Shown in pieces: positions 31,501 to 40,581 of a stretch of 49,979 nucleotides of DNA; within the stretch, counting starts at the first letter, position 1; each line of letters begins with the position of its first letter. Made by a program: the position numbers and the translations under genes. The notes under the pieces are model-generated. The model saw only the letters and a program-made list of their open reading frames with translations. It did no database searches and was not told the origin of the DNA. The stretch comes from an uncultured Clostridium sp. (GTDB lineage: Bacteria > Bacillota > Clostridia > TANB77 > CAG-508): contig CAOKJE010000004.1 in assembly GCA_948468505.1 (NCBI GenBank), positions 1 through 49,979 on the forward strand, in the 5' to 3' direction.

Positions 31501-31844
31501 ACAGCCAAGCATCTATTTTATTTAGTGCTTACAATAAAGGAAGCCTAAATACAAACCTAGTTTTTGCCATTCCAGTATACAACAATATGCCAGCCTATGT
31601 AAAACTTCCAAGTGACTTAACAGGAGATTTATACTATGTAAGCTCTGACTATGATTCTGTAGGATTCCGTTCAGGACCAGGCGTAAATTATGCAGCAGTA
31701 AGTGGCTGTGAACGATTAAGAAAAGATAGTGTAGTAAAAATGTTACAAAAAGGTATAAATGGATGGGCAAAAATTGAATACGATGGAAAAATAGGATATA
31801 TGACAGAAGAATACCTAACACCTGTTAATACCAAAAAGGATTAA
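28561..31844 (+). CDS. Secreted GH73-like N-acetylglucosaminidase with six repeats, two CGGN recoding sites
   Basis: Predicted exported 1093-residue autolysin: signal peptide (about 1-29), six wall-type repeats (about 32-718), a glucosaminidase domain beginning FPESYQIMLNKLVQQKGMTN and NWKFVPVYTGLDWNSV, and a C-terminal SH3-like domain (GFRSGPGVNYAAV, GWAKIEYDGKIGYM). Site one is AAA CGG AAC (29692). Dropping the C gives DNEAKGTFDIDSPN, identical to the G found at this place in the sister repeats. Site two is AAC CGG AGT (31106). Dropping the C gives LEGSVNGVSYSQMLYEAQ inside the catalytic domain. Both shifts are needed for an intact enzyme. Confidence 0.9.
28653..30717 (+). repeat. Array of six ~115-residue repeats in the GH73-like protein
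   Basis: A strict alternation of two repeat types: FYI(D/E)SQYN.KTF.G with GWIMTSDTTSKMKIYIDGKDT, then FDID(N/S)PNIY with GWFMTND...T. It ends in a DEPNWKGVPN cap unit like that of the M14 protein. The DNA is very similar among like units. Confidence 0.9.
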
Positions 31845-31878
31845 TTCTTTTCGGGCAAGAGGAAGGATAAAATAAAAA

Positions 31879-32685
31879 ATGAAAAAAATAAAAAATAATA
31901 TCATATTACTAGTATGGGGGTTACTATTACTAGTAATGACAAAAAGTTATGCCATTGAAGACACACGCTTACAAAGCTTAAAAATAACACCAGAAGGAAC
32001 AGGACTTAGTCCTGCTTTTTCTGGTGATAGTTATCAATATGAATTAACCGTAGAAAACGAAATTACAAGTGTAGAAGTGGATGCCAAACCAAGCAACCCA
32101 CAAAGCAAAGTAGAAATAACAGGAAATAACAACTTAGAAGAAGGTAGCAATTTAGTAAAAGTAAAAGTAATTGCCAATGAAGAAGAAAGTAGCAGTTATT
32201 CTATATTTATTACAAGAAAATCACCTTCCATTGGAGAAATGGACATCATTCCCAATGTCATAGAAGAAAATCCAAATAAAAAGTTACAAGTAACAGGAAT
32301 TATATTAGATGAAACATCTAATTTGTTTATCCATCCAGAATATAATCCTGATATACATGATTACACACTAGAATTAAAAGGAGATGCTACGTCTATTCCC
32401 TTAACAATAGCAACCAACAAACAAGAAGCTAACATAGAAATAAAAGGAAATGAAAATCTAAAAGATGGAAAAAATACCATTCAAGTAAAAGTAACAGAAG
32501 GGCAAGAAAAATTAGAATATACCATTGTCGTGTATAAAAATATAGAAGCACCAAAGGCAGTAGAAGAAAAAAACAAAGAACCAAAAGAAATAATTTTTTC
32601 TATCGTAGTTATCCTAATTATAGTTATGGCATTTATAAGTATAGTAGTTATAAGAAGAGTCAGGAAAGGAAAAGAAAACAGCTAG
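31879..32685 (+). CDS. Membrane-anchored protein with two cadherin-like beta-sandwich domains
   Basis: A 268-residue surface protein. An N-terminal signal segment (about 8-25), two domains of the bacterial cadherin-like beta-sandwich type (about 30-115 and 150-220, with LSPAFSGDSYQYELTVENEITSVEVDA and IHPEYNPDIHDYTLEL as typical strands and SSYSIFITR / LEYTIVVYK as closing strands) and one C-terminal membrane helix (about 235-258) followed by a basic tail. Such domains bind wall or partner proteins. It directly follows the wall hydrolases and may anchor or position them, which is inference. Confidence 0.82.
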   Translation: MKKIKNNIILLVWGLLLLVMTKSYAIEDTRLQSLKITPEGTGLSPAFSGDSYQYELTVENEITSVEVDAKPSNPQSKVEITGNNNLEEGSNLVKVKVIANEEESSSYSIFITRKSPSIGEMDIIPNVIEENPNKKLQVTGIILDETSNLFIHPEYNPDIHDYTLELKGDATSIPLTIATNKQEANIEIKGNENLKDGKNTIQVKVTEGQEKLEYTIVVYKNIEAPKAVEEKNKEPKEIIFSIVVILIIVMAFISIVVIRRVRKGKENS

Positions 32686-32686
32686 T

Positions 32687-33322
32687 ATGAAAGAAAAAAT
32701 CAGAAAATTAAAAAGAAATTTACACATCAAGAAAATAAGAAAAAAGTTAAAAAATGAGAATTTTACTATAATAACCAATAATTGTATGGCAGGTTTTATT
32801 TATCATGATTTAGGATGTAAATTCTTAACTCCAACCATAAATCTTTTTATGGGAACAGAAGACTTTGTAGTATTTGCAAAAGAACTCAAATATTATGCAG
32901 AATGTGATTTAGTGGAATATAAAGATGATACAAAAAACTTTCCAGTAGGAAAATTACAAGCAAAAGATAAAGAGCATAAAGATATTATTATCAATTTTAA
33001 TCATTATGATAATTTTCAACATGCCAAAGAGAAATGGCAAACTCGATGTAGACGAATTAATTATAGCAATATATGTGTTATGATGGAATTTTATGATGAT
33101 GTCTATGACGAAAAATCGTTACAAGATTTTCAAGAAATTCCGTACAAGAGTAAAATAATATTGACCCACAAACCATATCCTAATATAAAAAATACATTTG
33201 CTGTCAGTTGTTATGAAAATAATATGCCAAGAGCAAAATTATTTGAAATAAATGAAAAGACAGGAAAAAGATATTTAGACGAATTTGATTATATCAAATT
33301 TATTAATCAGATAAACATGTAA
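32687..33322 (+). CDS. DUF1919 family protein
   Basis: A 211-residue protein matching DUF1919, a family recurrent in exopolysaccharide loci. Hallmarks are FTIITNNCMAGFIYHDLGCKFLTPTINLFM near the N-terminus and HYDNFQHAKEKWQTRCRRIN in the middle. The start overlaps the end of the cadherin-like gene (one-base gap), so it is coupled to it. The lysine-rich first 25 residues may contact membrane or a nucleic acid. The molecular function is not known, and a glycosyltransferase-like role has been supposed for the family. Confidence 0.82.
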   Translation: MKEKIRKLKRNLHIKKIRKKLKNENFTIITNNCMAGFIYHDLGCKFLTPTINLFMGTEDFVVFAKELKYYAECDLVEYKDDTKNFPVGKLQAKDKEHKDIIINFNHYDNFQHAKEKWQTRCRRINYSNICVMMEFYDDVYDEKSLQDFQEIPYKSKIILTHKPYPNIKNTFAVSCYENNMPRAKLFEINEKTGKRYLDEFDYIKFINQINM

Positions 33323-33340
33323 AATTGGAGGAGGACTAAA

Positions 33341-34205
33341 ATGAAAATATTAGTAACAGGGGCAAATGGAATGCTTGCCAAATCGGTTAAAAAAAGACTA
33401 GAAAAAGGAAATGAGCTAATTTGTACAGATAAAACCGAGTTAGACATAACAAAGGAAGAAGAAGTTGCCCAATACATCCAAAAAGCAAAACCTGATTACA
33501 TTATAAACTGTGCAGCATATACAGCAGTAGATAAAGCAGAAGAAGTAGGAGAACTGGTAAAAACAATCAATGCCAAGCGGTCCAGAAAACTTAGCAAAAG
33601 CTGCTAAGCAAAACAATAGTACCTTAATTCATATTAGTACAGATTATGTCTTTGGAGGAGAACTAGACATCGAAAAAGATTATAAAGAAGAGGATGAAAA
33701 AGATCCTGTAACTGTCTATGGAATAACAAAATTACAAGGAGAAGAGCAAATTAAGAAAAACACTGACCAATATTATATCTTTAGAACAGCTTGGCTATAT
33801 GGGGAAGGAGCCAACTTTGTTAGAACTATGATAAAATTAGGACAAGAAAAAGACGAAATAAATGTAGTAGCTGACCAGCATGGATCGCCAACTTATGCGA
33901 AGGACCTAGCAAACATCATAGCCGAAGCCATCGAAAAACAAATACCATATGGTGTCTATCATGCCACAAACCAAGGATATACAACATGGTATGATTTTAC
34001 AAAAGCAATTTTCGAATACACAGGAATTTTATGCAAAGTAAATCCTGTTACAACAGAAGAATATATAAAAATAATGAAAATAACTCAAGCCAAAAGACCC
34101 AAAAATTCACAACTATCAAAAGAAAAATTACTGGCACAAAATATTGCTATACCAAAATGGGAAGATGCCTTAAAAAGATACTTAAAAGAAGAAGGAAAAA
34201 TGTAG
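33341..34205 (+). CDS. rfbD: dTDP-4-dehydrorhamnose reductase, one CGGN recoding site
   Basis: Last step of dTDP-L-rhamnose synthesis, NADPH-dependent. The nucleotide motif GANGMLAKSV is at residues 7-16, YIINCAAYTAVDKAEE is typical, and YGITKLQGE holds the catalytic YxxxK. The standard reading breaks at AAG CGG TCC (33578). Dropping the C gives TINAKGPENLAKAAKQN, where the family consensus has NA.GP.NLA, and the corrected protein of 287 residues has standard length. Without the shift, the Rossmann domain would be severed from the catalytic half. No other disruption is visible. Next gene is rfbA. Confidence 0.94.
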
Positions 34206-34241
34206 AAAGTATTTATATTGTAAGAAGGGAAGGATAGAAAA

Positions 34242-35123
34242 ATGAAAAAAAGAAAAGGTATCATATTAGCAGGAGGAACAGGAAGTAGGTTATATCCTTT
34301 AACCATTGCCATTTCCAAACAAATTATGCCAGTCTATGACAAACCCATGATATATTATCCAATTTCTGTATTAATGGAGGCACAAATAAAAGAAGTATTA
34401 ATTATATCAACTCCTAGAGATATGAAGGTATTTCAAGAATTATTAGGAGATGGTTCACAATGGGGAATGAACTTTGAATATAAGGTGCAAGAAAAGCCAA
34501 ATGGTCTAGCAGAAGCCTTTATTATTGGAGAAGAATTTATTGGCAAAGACAATGTAGCCATGATTTTAGGAGACAATATGTTTTATGGTTCCCATTTAAA
34601 AGAAATACTAAAAAAAGCCAATAGAAGGCAAGAAGAAGCTACCATATTTGGTTATTATGTTAAAGACCCAAGAGCCTATGGTGTAGTAGAAATAAATAAA
34701 GAAGGAAAAGCGATATCTATTGAAGAAAAACCAAAAGATCCAAAATCCAACTATGCCGTTCCAGGTTTGTACTTTTATACCAATGAAGTAGTAGAAATTG
34801 CCAAAAAAATAAAACCTTCCCCAAGAGGTGAACTAGAAGTTACTACTATTAATGAAGAATACATGAAACAAGGAAAATTATTTGTTGAAAAACTAGGTAG
34901 TGGAATGGCATGGTTTGATACGGGAACACATGATGCTTTATTAGAAACAGCAAGTTTTGTACAAACCATTGAAAAAAGACAAGGAATACAAGTAAGTTGC
35001 CCAGAAGAAATAGCCTATAAAAATGGCTGGATAACAGCAAACGAGTTAGAAAATTTGGCAGACAAATACATGAAAACGGAATATGGAAGATACCTAAAAG
35101 ATATTGCAACCAACCAATTCTAA
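34242..35123 (+). CDS. rfbA: Glucose-1-phosphate thymidylyltransferase
   Basis: First step of dTDP-L-rhamnose synthesis, making dTDP-glucose from glucose-1-phosphate and d[19 protein letters not shown] and [15 protein letters not shown] are the nucleotide-binding signatures, [10 protein letters not shown] holds the metal aspartate, and [19 protein letters not shown] and [15 protein letters not shown] complete the fold. The 293 residues are full length. No in-frame CGG. A GGGAAGGA ribosome binding site precedes the start. Confidence 0.97.
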   Translation: MKKRKGIILAGGTGSRLYPLTIAISKQIMPVYDKPMIYYPISVLMEAQIKEVLIISTPRDMKVFQELLGDGSQWGMNFEYKVQEKPNGLAEAFIIGEEFIGKDNVAMILGDNMFYGSHLKEILKKANRRQEEATIFGYYVKDPRAYGVVEINKEGKAISIEEKPKDPKSNYAVPGLYFYTNEVVEIAKKIKPSPRGELEVTTINEEYMKQGKLFVEKLGSGMAWFDTGTHDALLETASFVQTIEKRQGIQVSCPEEIAYKNGWITANELENLADKYMKTEYGRYLKDIATNQF

Positions 35124-35140
35124 ATAAGGAGGAAAAACAA

Positions 35141-35720
35141 TTGGAAAAATTTAAAAAAATCAAAACCTCAATCGATGATGTATACATTATAGAACCTACC
35201 GTATTTGGAGATGATAGAGGATATTTCATGGAAACTTATAGCAAAAAAGAATTTGCTAAAATTGGTTTGCATTATGATTTTGTACAAGATAATCAATCCA
35301 AATCCAAAAAAGGTGTTTTAAGAGGATTGCATTTTCAAAAAGAAAACACACAAAGTAAACTAGTAAGAGTCATCAAAGGAGAAGTATTTGATGTAGCAGT
35401 AGACTTAAGACCCAAAAGCAAAACCTATGGAAAATGGGAAGGGGTAATATTGTCAGAAGAAAATAAAAAAATGTTTTTAATTCCAAAAGGATTTGCCCAC
35501 GGTTTTTTAGTATTATCAGAAGAAGCGGAATTTACTTATAAATGTGATGATATTTACAATGGCGAAGCAGAAGGTGGACTTGCTTGGGATGACGAAGAAA
35601 TAGGAATTAACTGGCCACTTCGGAGACATCAAAAAAGAAGAGCTTATCACTTCACCCAAAGATGCCAATTGGCCACACTTAAAAGAATTAAAAAATACGG
35701 AATTATTTAAAAATCTCTAA
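35141..35720 (+). CDS. rfbC: dTDP-4-dehydrorhamnose 3,5-epimerase, one CGGN recoding site
   Basis: Third step of the rhamnose pathway. It starts at TTG behind AAGGAGG. DDRGYFMETYSKKEF, KKGVLRGLHFQKEN (catalytic histidine), VRVIKGEVFDVAVDLR and FLIPKGFAHGFLVLSE mark the cupin fold. The standard reading breaks at CTT CGG AGA (35621). Dropping the C replaces a basic, unrelated tail (RHQKRRAYHF) by NWPLGDIKKEELITSPKDAN, then NWPHLKEL, the usual family ending, and stops at 35718-35720. The corrected length is 192 residues. The core active site lies before the shift, so this copy might retain partial function even if unshifted. Confidence 0.94.
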
Positions 35721-35739
35721 AAAGAAAGGAAGATAAATT

Positions 35740-36711
35740 TTGAGTAAAAATGTATTAATAACAGGAGCAGCAGGATTTATTGGAGCAAATTTTGCCGAAT
35801 ATTTTGTACAAAAACATTCCGATTATCATGTTTTTGTAGTAGACAAATTAACTTATGCAGGAAACATAGAAAATCTAAAAAAAGTAGAAGATAAAATAAC
35901 CTTCATAAAAGCAGACATCTGTGATTTCGAAAAAATGAACGAAATTTTTGAAAAATATGATATAAATGGAGTGATTCATTTTGCTGCAGAATCTCATGTA
36001 GATAATAGCATCAAAAATCCATTTATCTTTACCAAAACCAATGTAATAGGAACCCATACTTTGTTAGAAGCAGCAAAACAAAAATGGGGAGAGGGGTCAT
36101 CTAACAAGTTTGTTCATATATCAACAGATGAAGTATATGGTTCATTGGGAGAAGAAGGCTATTTTACGGAAAAATCTCCTATCAAACCAAGTAGTCCTTA
36201 TTCAGCATCAAAAGCAAGTTCAGATTTAGTAGCCTTGGCCTATAAAGAAACCTATAAAATGAATATCAATGTAACGAATTGTTCTAACAATTATGGACCT
36301 TATCAACATCATGAAAAATTAATACCACATATGATAAAACTAGCCCTAAAAAACGAAAAATTACCTGTATATGGAGAAGGATTAAACATTAGAGATTGGC
36401 TATACGTAGAAGACCACTGTGAAGCAATTGATTTAGTATTCCATAAAGGAATAGCAGGTAAAAGATATAATATAGGAGGTCATAACGAAAAAAGAAACCT
36501 TGAAATTGTAAAATTAATCTTGCAAAGACTAGGAAAATCAGAAGATTTAATTCAGCATGTTACCGACAGAAAAGGACATGACTATCGTTATGCCATCGAT
36601 CCAACCAAGATAAAAAACGAACTAGGTTGGGAGCCAAAAACAAAATTCGAAGATGGTATTGTAAAAACAATCGATTGGTATTTACAAAATCCAGAATGGC
36701 TGGGTAAATAA
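35740..36711 (+). CDS. rfbB: dTDP-glucose 4,6-dehydratase
   Basis: Second step of dTDP-L-rhamnose synthesis. It starts at TTG behind AAAGGAAG. ITGAAGFIGANFAEYF binds NAD, HFAAESHVDNSI and STDEVYGSLG are hallmark segments, and PYSASKASSDLV holds the YxxxK pair. NCSNNYGPYQHHEKLIP and GLNIRDWLYVEDHCEAI follow, and ending RYAIDPTKIKNELGWEPKTKF is typical. 323 residues, complete, no in-frame CGG. The four rhamnose genes are consecutive in the order D-A-C-B. Confidence 0.97.
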   Translation: MSKNVLITGAAGFIGANFAEYFVQKHSDYHVFVVDKLTYAGNIENLKKVEDKITFIKADICDFEKMNEIFEKYDINGVIHFAAESHVDNSIKNPFIFTKTNVIGTHTLLEAAKQKWGEGSSNKFVHISTDEVYGSLGEEGYFTEKSPIKPSSPYSASKASSDLVALAYKETYKMNINVTNCSNNYGPYQHHEKLIPHMIKLALKNEKLPVYGEGLNIRDWLYVEDHCEAIDLVFHKGIAGKRYNIGGHNEKRNLEIVKLILQRLGKSEDLIQHVTDRKGHDYRYAIDPTKIKNELGWEPKTKFEDGIVKTIDWYLQNPEWLGK

Positions 36712-36712
36712 G

Positions 36713-37123
36713 ATGAAACAAGCAAAAAAAATAATAACAAAGGAAGTAATGTTGTATGTTATATTTGGGTTACTTACAACTTTTGTAAATATAGGGGTTT
36801 TTTATTTCTTAAGGTATCTTGTAAAATGGAATGAAAATATTTCTAATTTAATAGCCATTATAACATCTATAGTAGTTGCTTACATAACCAATAAAAATTA
36901 TGTATTTCATTCAAAAGCTAATAGCACAAAAGAAAAAATGAAAGAGTTTTTGAAATTTATAACAGGAAGAATATTAACTATGCTACTTGAATTTTTAGGT
37001 GGATTACTATTATTTGAAACCGACATTTCCGAGATAGCAAGTAAAATATTCTTAACAGCAATTGTTATTATTCTTAACTATTTTATGAGCAAATTTTTTG
37101 CATTTTCTAATGGAAAAAAATAA
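36713..37123 (+). CDS. GtrA-family membrane protein
   Basis: A 136-residue protein with four hydrophobic segments and the GtrA pattern YVIFGLLTTFVNIGVFYFL, then YITNKNYVFHSK and a final NYFMSKFFAF. GtrA proteins are thought to help flip or present polyprenyl-phosphate-linked sugars made by a GtrB-type GT2. A GtrB-like gene lies just downstream at 38176. The start overlaps the end of rfbB by close spacing (one base), so it is coupled to the rhamnose genes. Confidence 0.88.
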   Translation: MKQAKKIITKEVMLYVIFGLLTTFVNIGVFYFLRYLVKWNENISNLIAIITSIVVAYITNKNYVFHSKANSTKEKMKEFLKFITGRILTMLLEFLGGLLLFETDISEIASKIFLTAIVIILNYFMSKFFAFSNGKK

Positions 37124-37213
37124 AAACCAAAAAAATGACAAAAAACAACACAAAACCAAAAAAATGTGATATGATAGATTTAAATAAAAATGAAAAAAGG
37201 AGATAGAAAAACC

Positions 37214-38155
37214 ATGAAAAATATTAAAATATTTGCTTGTCCAACAGCAGAAGAATTTACCAAAGAAATATGTGATTGTTTAGGCGTAGAAATGGGGAAA
37301 ATAAACCACCAAAAATTTTCAAATGATAATAACTTTGTTCAAGTATTAGAAACAGTAAGACAAAAAGATGTCTATGTGGTACAAACATGCCAACCACCAG
37401 TAAACGAAAGAATTATGGAATTACTAATTACCATCGATGCCATCAAAAGAGCATCAGCCAAAAATATCAATGTGGTTTTACCATATTATCCATACTCAAG
37501 ATCAGACAAAAAAGACCAACCACGTATTCCCATTACCGCTAAATTAATGGCTCAGCTTTTAGAAGCAGCAGGAGCAACAAGAGTTATTACTTGCGATTTA
37601 CACAATCCTGCTATACAAGCATATTTTAATATTAATTGTGATAGACTAACAGCAGAATATCTATTAGAAGAATATTTCAAAAAAAAGAACCTAGAAGATA
37701 TGGTAATCGTTGCAACAGATGCAGGAAGTTCTAAAAAAGCGTATAAATATTCTCAATTTTTTGGTTGTCCCATTGCATTAGTAGATAAAAGAAGAGACGA
37801 CAATAACGATAGAGCAATTGCAGGAACGATAATAGGAGAAGTAAAAGACAAAAATGCCATTATCTTTGACGATGAAATAGCAACAGCAGGATCTATGATG
37901 GAGACAGTAAAAGTATTACAAAAATTTGGTGCAAAAAACATCTATGCTGGAGGAACCCATGGAATTTTATCAGGACCTGCTATTGAAAGAATCAAAAATT
38001 CTGGCATCAAAGAAATGGTAGTAACTAACACGGTTCCTGTACCAGAAGAAAAAAGAATAGATAACTTAACGGTATTATCCATAGCACCACTATTTGCAGA
38101 AACCATAAAACGTATCAACGAAGAAAGACCACTAGGAGAATTATTTGACATATAA
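37214..38155 (+). CDS. prs: Ribose-phosphate pyrophosphokinase (PRPP synthetase)
   Basis: Makes 5-phosphoribosyl diphosphate from ribose-5-phosphate and ATP. YPYSRSDKKDQPRIPITAKL, the metal-binding CDLHNPAIQ, ATDAGSSKKA, and the PRPP loop IIFDDEIATAGSM are all present. 313 residues from the start at 37214, chosen because AAAAGGAG lies 12 bases upstream. It sits between gtrA and a gtrB-like gene. It may be the housekeeping Prs or serve a ribosyl-lipid pathway. The sequence does not decide. Confidence 0.94.
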   Translation: MKNIKIFACPTAEEFTKEICDCLGVEMGKINHQKFSNDNNFVQVLETVRQKDVYVVQTCQPPVNERIMELLITIDAIKRASAKNINVVLPYYPYSRSDKKDQPRIPITAKLMAQLLEAAGATRVITCDLHNPAIQAYFNINCDRLTAEYLLEEYFKKKNLEDMVIVATDAGSSKKAYKYSQFFGCPIALVDKRRDDNNDRAIAGTIIGEVKDKNAIIFDDEIATAGSMMETVKVLQKFGAKNIYAGGTHGILSGPAIERIKNSGIKEMVVTNTVPVPEEKRIDNLTVLSIAPLFAETIKRINEERPLGELFDI

Positions 38156-38175
38156 AAATAAAAAGGATGAAGTAA

Positions 38176-39128
38176 ATGAAAAAAATCAGCATAATCATTC
38201 CAACATACAATGAAGAAGAAGCGTTGCCAATCTTATATGAAAGACTAAAAAAAATAAGGGAGGACATGAAAAACTATGAATTTGAGTTTCTTTTTGTAAA
38301 TGATGGAAGTAAAGATAAAACCATAGAAATCATAAAAAAATTAAGACAAGAAGATAGCAAAGTATGCTATGTAGACTTTTCCAGAAACTTTGGAAAAGAA
38401 ATAGCCATGATAGCAGGGCTAGACTATGCTAAGCGGGGATTGTGTTATCTTTATGGATGCAGACTTGCAAGATCCGCCAGAATTAATCCCAGAATTAGTT
38501 AAATACTGGGAAGAAGGATATGATGATGTCTATGCCAAAAGAAGAACAAGAAAAGGAGAATCCTGGCTAAAAAAATTCACCTCTAAAATGTATTATAAAG
38601 TATTACAACACCTAACAAAAGTAGAAATCCAAAAAGACACAGGAGATTTTAGACTATTAGACAGAAGATGTGTCAATGCCTTAAAAAAATTAAGAGAGTC
38701 CCAAAGAAACACAAAAAGTATGTTTAGTTGGATTGGTTACAAGAAAAAAGAGGTTCTGTATGATAGAGAAACGAGAGTAGCAGGTTCTACCAAGTGGAGT
38801 TACATGAAACTAATCAACTTAGCAATGGACGGTATTACCTCTCTTACTACTTCGCCATTAAGATTATCTACTTTTATTGCAATTCCTACATTTATGCTAT
38901 TATTTGTATATTTTGTCTATGTTATAGCAAAATGTATCATGATACACCAGCCAATACAAGCTTACCAAGCTATTATACTTTTAATTTTGTTTTTTTCAGG
39001 TGTTCAAATTTTATTGTTTGGTATCGTAGGCGAATATTTGCGGAAGAATTTTTAATGAGACTAAAAATAGACCTTTATATTTAGTAAATGAATACAATGG
39101 AGAAAAGGAAATGAATGAGATTCTATAA
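38176..39128 (+). CDS. GtrB-like polyprenyl-phosphate glycosyltransferase, two CGGN recoding sites
   Basis: GT2 enzyme with two C-terminal membrane helices, like undecaprenyl-phosphate glucosyltransferases. ISIIIPTYNEEEALPILYERL and NDGSKDKT are followed by the first break, AAG CGG GGA (38434). Dropping the C gives LDYAKGDCVIFMDADLQDPP, restoring the conserved metal-binding DADLQDPPE. The second break is TTG CGG AAG (39041). Dropping the C gives GEYLGRIFNETKNRPLYLV, the textbook end of this family. The corrected length is 316 residues. Read conventionally, the catalytic aspartates are lost. It probably pairs with the GtrA protein at 36713. Confidence 0.93.
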
Positions 39129-39145
39129 AAAGGAAGTTGAAGGAA

Positions 39146-40144
39146 ATGGATAAATTAAATAAAGAAGCATTTAGAAGATATTTCTTCTATGGAGACGAAA
39201 ATCCAGAAGGAACATTAGAAGGGATTATGTTTTTTACTTATCGAAATATGGAAACAGAACCAAAAGGTAATGAACAAGACATCATAAAAAAATTTATTCA
39301 AGAAGTTAAACCATTATATAGGCAATATTATCGATTTGTGGAATTAAATAATAGATGTAATATATATAATTACAAAAAAGAAGAAAGTGATAAAGAATTA
39401 GAGCAAAAAATTTCTCAAAAAATAGAACAATTAAGAAATATAGAGGAAATAGTAACAGAAGAAGAAATACAAGCTAAAATTTGGATGAAAACCAAACAAA
39501 GAAATGCAATCCTAGCAATGTGTAAAGGGAAAGAAGACGAACATAAAAAGTGGATAGTATTCTTAGGGGAAAAAATAAGAGAACCATATCCAAAAGAAAT
39601 TAAAGAAAAGCAAGAAGAATGGAAAGACAAAAGAAGACAAGAGTGGCAAGAAGAAACTTTGAATATTGAAAGAAGAATAAGAGAAGAACTGGAAAAAAGA
39701 AGAACAAAGAGATTAATGATAGGAAAAGACCAATTAAGATATTCCTATCAAGAATGTCATAAATATGCACACATTCCAGAAGGAGGAATAACAAAAGAAC
39801 AACACAAATCAATGCAACAATATGTAGAATATGATAAAAAAGCATGGGGAAAAGACGAAAACGGAAAAACATACCATGCAGAAGACGTAAAAAACGAATA
39901 CATTCATAACAGTTTAAGGCATTGGACAGAAGATGTATATGATATATTAAAAATATTAGTACAAATTGAAGAAACAGATGGTAAAGCCTACACAGACTTA
40001 TGGCTTAGAACGAGACAGAATAGAGCTGAAAATGGAACCATAAAAGGAATCACAACCGAGGAAATAGCAAAAATAAATCATGCTTGTGAAAGAATGAAAA
40101 AAATAAGATTGGAAGAAGAAATCCAGGATGAAATTGAAATGTAA
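39146..40144 (+). CDS. Hypothetical charged protein
   Basis: No family recognised. About 332 residues, strongly charged, soluble, with a predicted helical and probably coiled region (about 75-200, rich in E, K and R) and a C-terminal part that includes KYAHIPEGGITKEQHKSMQQYV. Histidines and acidic residues occur but do not form a motif I know. The start at 39146 is chosen because GAAGGA precedes it. A TTG nine bases upstream is an alternative. It stands between gtrB and a small coiled-coil gene, with no clear link to glycan synthesis. No in-frame CGG. Confidence 0.75.
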   Translation: MDKLNKEAFRRYFFYGDENPEGTLEGIMFFTYRNMETEPKGNEQDIIKKFIQEVKPLYRQYYRFVELNNRCNIYNYKKEESDKELEQKISQKIEQLRNIEEIVTEEEIQAKIWMKTKQRNAILAMCKGKEDEHKKWIVFLGEKIREPYPKEIKEKQEEWKDKRRQEWQEETLNIERRIREELEKRRTKRLMIGKDQLRYSYQECHKYAHIPEGGITKEQHKSMQQYVEYDKKAWGKDENGKTYHAEDVKNEYIHNSLRHWTEDVYDILKILVQIEETDGKAYTDLWLRTRQNRAENGTIKGITTEEIAKINHACERMKKIRLEEEIQDEIEM

Positions 40145-40191
40145 GGATAGAAAGATAAAATCAACATTCTGATAAAATTTTACACATGAGG

Positions 40192-40220
40192 TTGACAAAC
40201 TAAAATGTTTGTTATATAAT
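40192..40220 (+). promoter_or_regulatory. Consensus promoter with operator-like inverted repeat in the spacer
   Basis: TTGACA (40192-40197), a 17-base spacer and TATAAT (40215-40220). The spacer carries an inverted repeat ACAAAC (40195-40200) and GTTTGT (40207-40212), a possible repressor site. Confidence 0.8.
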
Positions 40221-40244
40221 TCTCTTAAAGTGGAGGTGAAGAGA

Positions 40245-40544
40245 ATGGAAAAAATATTAGAAACCATCTTAGAAGCGGTACAAAGCACAAAAACTGAATT
40301 ACGCGAAGAGATGCAAGACATGAAGCAAGAACTAAGGCAAGAAATTGATGACAAAATTAGTCAACAAACCAAAGAAATAGCAAAAGAACTAAATCAAATC
40401 GTAATCATGCAAGAAAGAAGAGACAATGAATTTCTAAATCAACAACAACAAATGTTAAAAGAAATACAAGAAATAAAAATTGGATTTAAAAATCATGAAT
40501 ACAGAATAGCTAAATTAGAATATGCACAAGAAAAAGCAAGTTGA
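40245..40544 (+). CDS. Small coiled-coil protein
   Basis: A 99-residue, almost wholly helical protein with heptads of I, L, M and E/K/Q from residue 1 to about 90 (ILETILEAVQSTKTELREEM and following). No membrane segment and no catalytic motif. A strong GGAGGTG ribosome binding site fixes the start at 40245. It has its own consensus promoter with an operator-like palindrome and its own terminator, so it is monocistronic and probably strongly expressed. Function unknown. Similar coiled-coil proteins are common in Firmicutes and often mediate oligomerisation. Confidence 0.75.
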   Translation: MEKILETILEAVQSTKTELREEMQDMKQELRQEIDDKISQQTKEIAKELNQIVIMQERRDNEFLNQQQQMLKEIQEIKIGFKNHEYRIAKLEYAQEKAS

Positions 40545-40565
40545 TATTTAACATCAACTTGCTTT
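40533..40565. terminator. Terminator hairpin between convergent genes
   Basis: The stem AAGCAAGTTGA with its complement around a 9-base loop overlaps the 3' end of the coiled-coil gene. It may also serve the convergent gene on the other strand. Confidence 0.7.
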
Positions 40566-40581
40566 AGTAATGTGAAATAAA

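Noticed and set aside
31852..31854. A further CGG recoding site
   Set aside because: This CGG is in the gap between the GH73-like and the cadherin-like genes and is not in any reading frame used.
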